In this document: one piece after another, positions 5,771 to 11,381 of the stretch
Position numbering within the stretch: the first letter of the stretch is position 1
Layout of the letters: each line of letters opens with the position of its first letter
NCBI GenBank assembly: GCA_037447655.1
Contig: JBBHKE010000921.1
Span: forward strand, 1 to 11,381
Direction of reading: 5' to 3'
DNA: 11,381 nt
Source: Zygnema cylindricum
Taxonomy: Eukaryota > Streptophyta > Zygnematophyceae > Zygnematales > Zygnemataceae
Position numbers and translations under genes: made by a program
Notes under the pieces: model-generated
The model's input: the letters and a program-made list of their open reading frames with translations, nothing else
Told to the model about the DNA's origin: nothing
The model's database searches: none

Positions 5771-6530
5771 CTTCGGTTAAAGGAGTGGCAGACTGGTGGT
5801 ACCCCGAGAGGAAAGAAAAAGGCCTTTGTGATACAGTTACATGAGTCGGAATCCGAGGACGAGGACGATGAGCTCCTTTTAGAAGAGGAGTTGGAGGCGA
5901 AAAATGAGGTCGAAATTCCACGAAGGCAGAAATGTGCTTACGGTGGATTGAAAGGTGAAGCAGGTTGGATTGTAGATTCGGGTGCCTCCATGCACATGTG
6001 TAAGGATAGGCACCGGTTCACTAAGATAAGAAAGATTCCCACTGTAGAGATAGAGTACGGGGATAGGAGGATAGTCACCACTACTCTTGTAGGATCGGTA
6101 GATCTGACAGTGTTAGTAGAAGGAAAGACATCCATATTAACATTCTCCGGTGTATTGTTTATTCCGGAGCTGATCAAAAATCTTATCTCTACATCAGTAT
6201 TATGTGATAAGGGTTTTTTCACTAGCACTAGGGAAGGAGTTTTTACTGCTAGCTTTGAGGAGGATGTCTATTTCATTGCTAGCTTTGAGGAGGATGTCTA
6301 TTTCATTGGTGAGAAAGGTAGCCATGGGATGTTTAGGCTGATTTTAAGTAATGAAAAGAAGAAACTTTATTATGCTGGTGTTCATGATATTATGATGTGT
6401 CATAAGAGGCTTGGGCATGTGAATCTAGACAAGTTAAGAGAGATGAAAAACATGGGAGTGGTGGAAGGGATTAAGTTCAGTGAGAATGATAATATAAGTG
6501 ATTATATTCGATGTGCTCAAGGAAAACACA
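5771..6530 (+). pseudogene. pol: Copia protease and GAG-pre-integrase region, element B
   Basis: In frame with the end of gag, after an acidic linker (ESEDEDDELLLEEE, about 5843). The aspartic protease motif WIVDSGASMHMC has its catalytic Asp codon at 5975-5977; the enzyme would cut the Gag-Pol polyprotein inside the particle. The GAG-pre-integrase zinc region follows: HKRLGH (about 6400) has its usual preceding Trp replaced by Cys, and the first Cys of the CxxCxxGK motif is Tyr (YIRCAQGK, about 6502). A 30-bp tandem duplication adds ten residues at 6248-6307. One base lost near 6530 shifts the frame into the integrase. Confidence 0.88.
6248..6307 (+). repeat. Perfect 30-bp tandem duplication in B pol
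   Basis: Two identical 30-bp units (6248-6277 and 6278-6307, starting GCTAGCTTTGAGG) encode ASFEEDVYFI twice, in frame. Element A has a single equivalent unit (about 1725-1754), so this is a slip or duplication in the B lineage. Confidence 0.95.
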
Positions 6531-7225
6531 CAGATTACCCTTTCCTAAAACAACCACCTATAAAGGGGAAAAAATTCTAGATCTAGTACACACAGATATT
6601 TGGGGACCAGCTAAAGTGCCCTCACCGGGGGGGAAGAGATTTATGATGACTATCACTGATGATTGGTCTCGGTATTCCCGAGTGTATTTTTTGAAAAACA
6701 AGTCGGAAGCTCAGGATTGTTTTAGACAATATAAAGCATGGAGCAAAAAACTTCATGAAACTCCAATCAAGAGAATAAAGAGTGACAATGGTGGAGAGTA
6801 TACTTCTAACCAGTTTGAGGATTTTCTGAGGGAAGATGGGGTCCAACACCAAAAGACAGTTGCAGAATACCCGGAACAGAATGGGGTAGCTGAGCAATTA
6901 TATAAGACACTAAGTGATAGTGCTAGAATTATGTTGTCGGATAAGAAGATAGGAAAAAGGTTCTGGGAAAAAGCAATGAACTGCGCTAATTACCTCAAAA
7001 ATAGAGTTCTTACCTCAGCTATAAAAGATCAAACACCTTAAGAGAGATGGACCAGTCGAATACAAGACATATCTTACTTAAAGGTTTTTGGCAGTCAAGT
7101 ATTCAGTCTAGATACAGATCGGTCTAATTGGAAGCTAGATCATAAAGGAAAACCGGGATACTTATTAGGATATGATGAGGATGTTAAAAGATATAGAGTT
7201 TATGATATAAAAAAGGGAAGATATA
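6531..7225 (+). pseudogene. pol: Copia integrase, element B
   Basis: Would insert element cDNA into the nuclear genome. The rve core reads LDLVHTDIWGP, KSDNGGEY and QNGVAEQLYKTL. Catalytic Asp codons are at 6595 and 6784 and the Glu at 6892, leaving exactly 35 residues between second Asp and Glu, the DD35E arrangement. The core runs to 7041, where TAA replaces the Tyr expected in TP-x-ERW. The same frame continues through LKVFGSQVFSLD, HKGKPGYLLGYDED and KRYRVYDI (the conserved C-terminal region). A frame change near 7222 leads to the segment KHLVVMDEGKSMDPF. The catalytic triad is intact although the gene is broken. Confidence 0.88.
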
Positions 7226-8560
7226 ATCTTAGTAAAGCATCTAGTAGTTATGGATGAAGGAAAGTCTATGGATCCCTTCAAATATACAAAGTCACTAAAA
7301 ATCAGATTTGAGTCAGAAAATTCCGATAACTTTGAGCTCCCTAACTATCCAGGTTTTAGAGAAGATGACATTCTTGAAGATACAAATCAGACCGAAAAGG
7401 ACTCGGCTGTGGAAACTCGAGTGACAACTCTACCCGAAGCGGAATACATGGTGGAAATTGATTCGGAATCAAGGGATAGGGGAGAAGCCGAGTTTGTTCG
7501 AATGAATCCACGAGAACCATCTATCCCAGCCTCAGATTTTGAGCGGGGAAGGAGAAGTAGCAAAAGACTACAAAAAAAACAGGTTAATAACAAGGTAACT
7601 AAACTATCTCATCAAGATGAACCTCAAACTTATGGAGAGGCGATGACTTGTCCAAAAAGAAACCGGTGGAAGACAGCCATCAATGGGGAGATGGCCTCAA
7701 TTATGGCAGCCGATACTTGGGAGCTGGTGGATTGTCCACCTCACCGAAAACCAATCGGTTATAAGTGGGTCTTCAAATTAAAACTGAACCCAGATAACAC
7801 AATCGAGCGCTACAAGGCCCGATTAGTGGCAAAGGGATTTACACAAAAAGAGGGAATTGACTACGATGAAACCTTTGCCCCAGTGGTCAGATTTCCCTCC
7901 GTCCGCATACTTCTCAGCCTGGCACCAGCGGAAGACATGGAAGTGCACCAGATGGACATCAAGACATCCTTTTTGCATGGATAATTGGAAGAGGAGATCT
8001 TCATGCGACAACCCGAAGGGTTTGTAGAGGAAGGAGAGGAGAGTAAGGTATGCCGGCTGATTAAATCTCTTTATGGTTTGAAACAGGCGCCTCGGCAGTG
8101 GAATAAGAAGCTTGATGAGTTTCTTACCGGTCTGGGATATATCCGGATCAGCTCAGATCACTCAATCTATGTTTTCGAAGATGAGGAAGGTTTTATATTT
8201 ATTGCAATTTATGTTAATGATTTGCTTGTTTTAAGTAAATCAATGGAAAAAATTAATAAACTGAAAACCAATCTTAAGGGGAGATTTGAAATGAAGGATA
8301 TGGGGGAAGCAAAATATATTTTGGGAATTCAAGTAGAGAGAGACCGAAAAAGAAAAATTATAAGATTGACTCAAAAGGAAGCAATAGGGAACATGCTTGA
8401 AAAATTTCAGATGGATAAAGCTAATAGTTGTACAACTCCAATGGAGTTGAAGAAGGGAAGTGAGGGGAGTGAGGAAGAAGGAGTCATAGTCTTAGACGAG
8501 GAATTATCTCTTGAAGAACAGAAGTTCATGCAGACTATTCTTTACAGGCAAGTAGTGGGA
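7226..8560 (+). pseudogene. pol: Copia reverse transcriptase, element B
   Basis: Would copy element RNA to cDNA within the particle. A variable acidic linker (about 7250-7610) precedes the RVT_2-type domain: WELVDCPPHRKPIGYKWVFK (about 7719-7778), RYKARLVAKGFTQ, DYDETFAPV, and the first catalytic Asp in HQMDIKTSFLHG. A TAA at 7982 follows. The domain continues with LEEEIFMRQPEGF, SLYGLKQAPRQW and then YVNDLL at 8210-8227, where the first Asp of the YVDD active site is Asn (AAT 8216-8218). FEMKDMGEAKYILGIQV (about 8285) follows. This substitution alone would be expected to disable the enzyme. Confidence 0.92.
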
Positions 8561-9204
8561 AGTCTAATCTATTTTATGAATTGTACCCGGCCGGATTTAG
8601 CTGCAGCTGTAGGAGTGCTGAGTAGAAGTCTAAATGCTCCCACTAAGAGGGATTGGGAGAGAGCTAAGAGAGTCCTTAGATATTTGATAGGAACTAGGGA
8701 TCTATGGTTGCATTTGGGTGGGGAAAATACTGACATCACTACTTGGAGTGATGCCAGTTATGGTGATGCTCCGATGAGGAGATGCACTTCTGGATATGTA
8801 TTATATGTGGGTTACGGGGCTTGTTGTTGGAGTAGCAAACAGCAAAAGGTTATTGCTCAGTCCACCATGGAGGCTGAGTATATGGCCTCTTGCTCTGCTG
8901 TAAAATAATTGATGTGGGTCAAGTCTTTGCTTGGTGAGCTTGGTCACGTTAAGAGTGGTGTGCAATTTTTTTTTTGTGATAATCAAGCAGCAATCGCTAT
9001 TTATGCCAATCATAAACATCAATTTAAAGCCAAACACATGGACATTAAACTCAGCTTTGTTAGAGAGAAAGTAGAAAACAAAATAATCAGTTTAGAGTAC
9101 CGACCAGATATGAGATGGTAGCAGATATGTTGACCAAACCTCTGCCTTCCCCTAAGCTAATTTTCTGCACGGAGAAGTGTGGTCTAAAATTAAAGATAAA
9201 CTAG
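8561..9204 (+). pseudogene. pol: Copia RNase H and pol C-terminus, element B
   Basis: Would degrade the RNA strand of the RNA-DNA hybrid. Motifs: GSLIYFMNCTRPDLA (about 8561), TWSDASYGD with Asp at 8750, RRCTSGYV, WSSKQQKVIAQSTMEAEYMA (Glu near 8870/8876), and CDNQAAIAI with Asp at 8978. A TAA at 8906 interrupts SAVK-LMW. After KHMDIKLSFVREKV a one-base shift near 9105 moves the conserved tail EMVADMLTKPLPSPKL into another frame, which ends with TAG at 9202-9204. The acidic active-site residues are kept. Confidence 0.9.
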
Positions 9205-9217
9205 AAAATAAGGGGAG
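9205..9217 (+). other. Polypurine tract of element B
   Basis: AAAATAAGGGGAG abuts the LTR start TGTAG at 9218 and directly follows the pol stop. It would prime plus-strand DNA synthesis. An identical core precedes the inverted LTR at 3354. Confidence 0.92.
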
Positions 9218-9445
9218 TGTAGAAATTAATGGTTTTTTTTTAAAGTATTTTCTAGGTCTGAATAGAAATATAGAAAGAAGGCGAGGCAGTCTACCTTTAA
9301 CTTCTCTCTCCAACTCTGAAACTTGTCGCAGTCATTGAGAAATTGGAGAGAAAGCTAGAGCCATGGCTACCTAGGCTATTCAAAGGTTTACGAGATATAA
9401 ATATTAGTTTATTTACCATTAGGGGTTTATTTACTAAAAGAATAT

Positions 9446-9530
9446 GTGATACCTCCAGGATTTGATCCTGGTACTTGCTGGACGGTAAGCTGCCGGTAGC
9501 CGGTAGCCTTATCCGTTAATTTTAGACGTA
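9446..9530 (-). other. Antisense tRNA-like block in shared LTR
   Basis: On the minus strand CCAGG-ATCAAAT-CCTGG (9455-9471) is a perfect 5-bp stem with a 7-base loop, the geometry of a tRNA T-arm, preceded by AACGGATAAGGCTACCGG. The stem is better paired than in the B LTR. Confidence 0.35.
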
Positions 9531-9813
9531 GTGTTACTTACTATAGGGTTTGATACTTAGTAAAATATTAACACGTAGGATTATTCATTTAACTGAAACT
9601 GTTTACGGGAGACATAGATCCATTAATGTAAAAGTACGGATTACAGTACGGATAAAAAACGAATACCGCGCATTTATTTCTTTAGTGAAACGAATACCGC
9701 GTATGTATTTATTACGGCTACGATTAAATGTGAATTTAATCGGACGACCGGAATTAAACGCCGAAATCGCGGAAAAGGATTTCAGCGGTTTTTGGTCATC
9801 GCCACATCGGATG

Positions 9814-9884
9814 ACACGTGGCAGAATGACATTAGATCGCGGCATCTACGAGGATTACTGGAGCGAATCCGGATATACCACGTG
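9814..9884. promoter_or_regulatory. Paired G-box / ABRE-like motifs in shared LTR
   Basis: ACACGTGGC (9814-9822) and CACGTG (9879-9884), cores 64 bp apart as in the B LTR. Conservation of both cores despite surrounding substitutions suggests the sites mattered when the family was active. Confidence 0.5.
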
Positions 9885-9914
9885 TCGACATTTAGGCCAT
9901 GTCGTATAGTGTTC

Positions 9915-9979
9915 GTACAGAAAGTACACCGGCAGCTGTACTTTTGTGTACGGAAGTGTAATCTGATTGGCTCCGTACA
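9915..9979 (+). other. Two overlapping hairpins in shared LTR
   Basis: Hairpin 1 spans 9915-9951 with the same arms as in B. Hairpin 2 pairs TGTACGGA (9947-9954) with TCCGTACA (9972-9979). Two A-T pairs of the B stem are G-C here on both sides, so pairing is kept through double changes. Confidence 0.6.
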
Positions 9980-10034
9980 TCATAGATAGAGTCTGTGAGA
10001 GAGATAGGACTTAGAAAAATTAGGAGATACGACC

Positions 10035-10193
10035 CTCTCTCCCAGAGAGCTTCTGTACAAAAGGTCAACTTTGACCCTCTATAACTTACTGCTTAAGGGA
10101 GCAAATTCATAGATTCTTTTTGCTATCGACTCAGGGGAGTCTTGCCTTCACAAGGGTGAAGTTGGTCAGAGTTTTTGTCTGCCTGGGTGGCAG
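10035..10193 (+). promoter_or_regulatory. LTR hairpin array, copy C
   Basis: CTCTC/GAGAG (10035-10049), TGCTT-AAGG-GAGCA with one G-T wobble (10090-10103), GACTC-AGGG-GAGTC (10128-10141), CTTCAC-AAGG-GTGAAG (10146-10161) and CTGCC-TGGGT-GGCAG (10179-10193). The palindrome GGTCAACTTTGACC is at 10063-10076. Confidence 0.6.
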
Positions 10194-10270
10194 TTGTTTT
10201 TGCTCAAAGACAAAGGGGTCAGGGTTATCCTAGAGGCTTCTTGGAAGCTGTCCACTCTGAGGACTTATGG

Positions 10271-10282
10271 AGGTCTCATAGT
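10271..10282 (+). other. Primer-binding-like site, unit C
   Basis: AGGTCTCATAG matches the site of element B except for one further change (G to T in CAGAG). It lies 8 bases before the gag ATG at 10291. Confidence 0.5.
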
Positions 10283-10290
10283 TTCAAGTT

Positions 10291-11381
10291 ATGGGCCAAC
10301 CCTCTAGGGTACCAATCTTTAATGGAACAGGCTTCATATACTGGGAAAGTATGATGATAGGAGCTCTCTGCCAAAAAAGGTTTTGGGAATAGTGAGTGGA
10401 CGATTGGGGCGTCCATCAAGTCTTCGAATTCCTCCAAGGTTTAAAGGAAACAGATTCACAAAGAAAGCAGGTCCATTTTCAATAGAGGAGACAAAACAAG
10501 GAGAGGTGGTGGACAAACGAGTGGAGAAAGAGACGACCACACCAATAGCAACTGGTTCAGCATTCATGTCACCTATTCCGAGGAACGAGGAGAATGATAC
10601 TCAAACTTGGAATTTCAATTATATGGCGGCAAAGCACTTCATCCTACGCCATCTTACTCAAGGACTTGCATGTCCTCATTTGCAAGTAGAAAGGGTATCC
10701 GATCTGTGGATGGCTTTCATAGAGATGTACCGAAGTGGTACGATTCAGCAACAACAGTTGGCTGATTAGAAAGTTAAGGAATATGTATACAAAGGGGGGA
10801 AAATATTGGATTTTTGCAATAAGCTTGCTACACTCTTCATGGAGCTAGAGAGTGCGGGAAAAGATTTTAGTGAAAAAGAAAAGGTTAATTGTTTACTGAT
10901 GAAGTTACTGGATGAGTTCGAGAACATAGTCAACCGTGTGCAGGACTTGCCGGACTCAAGGTGGATATGGAACTCTGTGGTAGGAATGATTCTCGTTCGA
11001 AGAATATGATTCAGATCCGAAGGGGAGGAAAGAGTGGCTAAGCCTTGGACACTGTGACCGATTCGAGGAACAAGGATTCCCGGAAAACCGGTCGGAAACT
11101 ATGGGGGGAAGGGAGCAAAAAAATTAGGCCGACGAGTTCAGACCAAGGGCTCCCAAAGGTTTATGTCATTTTTGTAAGAAACCGGGGCACTATATGGCAG
11201 AGTGCACTTATCTAACCGAGCTTCGGCTAAAGGAGGGGCAGACCGGTGGTACCCCGAGAGGAAAGAAAAAGGCCCTTGTGACACAGGTACATGAGGCGGA
11301 ATCCGAGGACGAGGACGATGAGCTCCTTTTGGATGAGGAGTTGGAGGCGAAAAACGAGGTCGAAATACCACGAAGGCAGAA
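10291..11381 (+). pseudogene. gag: Copia gag to protease linker, unit C (cut by window end)
   Basis: ATG 10291 opens MGQPSRVPIFNGTGFIYWES, keeping the Trp that is a stop in B. One base lost near 10384 shifts the frame to GIVSGRLGRP. The core continues through HFILRHLTQGLACPHLQ to a TAG at 10767 (Gln in B), then KGGKILDFCNKLATLF, EKEKVNCLLMKLLDEFEN and LPDSRWIWNSVVGMIL. One base is lost near 11000 relative to B, and single-base gains near 11085 and 11110 restore a frame with the CCHC knuckle C-H-F-C-K-K-P-G-H-Y-M-A-E-C (11164-11205). The Glu that is TAG 5768 in B is intact here, and the ORF runs on into the acidic linker before protease. Defective, but in several places closer to the ancestral reading than B. 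Confidence 0.88.

Larger units (their letters stand above)
3784..10270 (+). mobile_element. Ty1/copia retrotransposon B, complete but defective
   Basis: Two direct LTRs (3784 and 9218) flank an internal region with primer-binding-like site, gag, protease, integrase, RT, RNase H and polypurine tract, in Copia order. Total about 6.5 kb. The left boundary is firm: sequence before TGTAGAAATT differs completely between the two LTRs. The LTRs differ at many positions (roughly 85-90 percent identical by eye), so the insertion or duplication is not recent. A target duplication cannot be tested because the 3' LTR runs directly into a second unit. Coding capacity is destroyed by stops and frameshifts. 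Confidence 0.92.
9218..10270 (+). repeat. LTR shared by element B (3') and unit C (5')
   Basis: Starts TGTAGAAATTAATGG after the polypurine tract and aligns along its length with 3784-4821. It is followed not by flanking DNA but by another primer-binding-like site and gag, so one LTR serves two internal regions. It contains the same modules as the B LTR, including G-boxes, hairpins and antisense tRNA-like block. The right edge lacks a clear CA and is approximate. Confidence 0.9.

Noticed and set aside
5938-6228. Open frame of 96 codons on the minus strand, and similar ones at 6622-6897 and 7387-7593
   Set aside because: Antisense shadows of protease, integrase and the pol linker, which carry clear conserved motifs on the plus strand.
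9446-9530. A tRNA gene on the minus strand
   Set aside because: Only a T-arm-like stem-loop and a weak D-arm-like segment are visible; acceptor and anticodon stems do not form.
9550-9909. Open frame of 119 codons, with a shorter relative at 4159-4365
   Set aside because: Both are inside LTRs at equivalent places, but the B version is broken early and no motif is visible; chance openness of an LTR.

Overview
The window looks like repeat-rich nuclear DNA of a land plant. It is built almost entirely from decayed Ty1/copia LTR retrotransposons of one family or close subfamilies. The protein order protease, integrase, reverse transcriptase, RNase H, with the Copia-type motifs DSGAS, DNGGEY and ADMLTKPLP, fixes the superfamily. 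The land-plant call rests on element type and is an inference; the species and the Copia lineage cannot be named from this sequence. No intact host gene, RNA gene or CRISPR array was found.

Layout. (A) Positions 1 to about 2136 hold the right part of an LTR, a primer-binding-like site and a badly broken gag-protease-integrase stretch, plus strand. (B-inverted) Positions 3354 down to about 2137 are a complete or near-complete LTR of a related element on the minus strand, preceded on that strand by its polypurine tract (3355-3363). Beyond the tract lie a short pol-end remnant, an A/G-rich tract and a protein-like fragment of unknown identity (3468-3783) that is cut at its upstream end. (B) Positions 3784-9217 are a full element in plus orientation: 5' LTR, gag, protease, integrase, RT, RNase H, polypurine tract. 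(C) An LTR at 9218 to about 10270 serves as the 3' LTR of B and the 5' LTR of a second unit, whose gag and zinc knuckle continue to the window end. The simplest history is a nest: A was hit by the inverted element, which was later hit by the B-C tandem.

All elements are dead copies. B keeps the integrase DD35E residues, the protease DSGAS and the RNase H acidic residues, but has at least six in-frame stops and four frameshifts, and its RT active site reads YVND instead of YVDD. A genomic RNA would run from the LTR through a G-rich-loop hairpin array and the tRNA primer site into gag-pol.

The most interesting signal is inside the LTRs. All four copies (A, inverted, B, C) share a run of small stem-loops with G-rich tetra- or pentaloops, and several stems show compensatory base changes. 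This is a candidate RNA packaging or control element for the CCHC nucleocapsid encoded downstream. A second hairpin with paired changes, two G-boxes at constant spacing, and an antisense tRNA T-arm-like block complete an unusually structured LTR.
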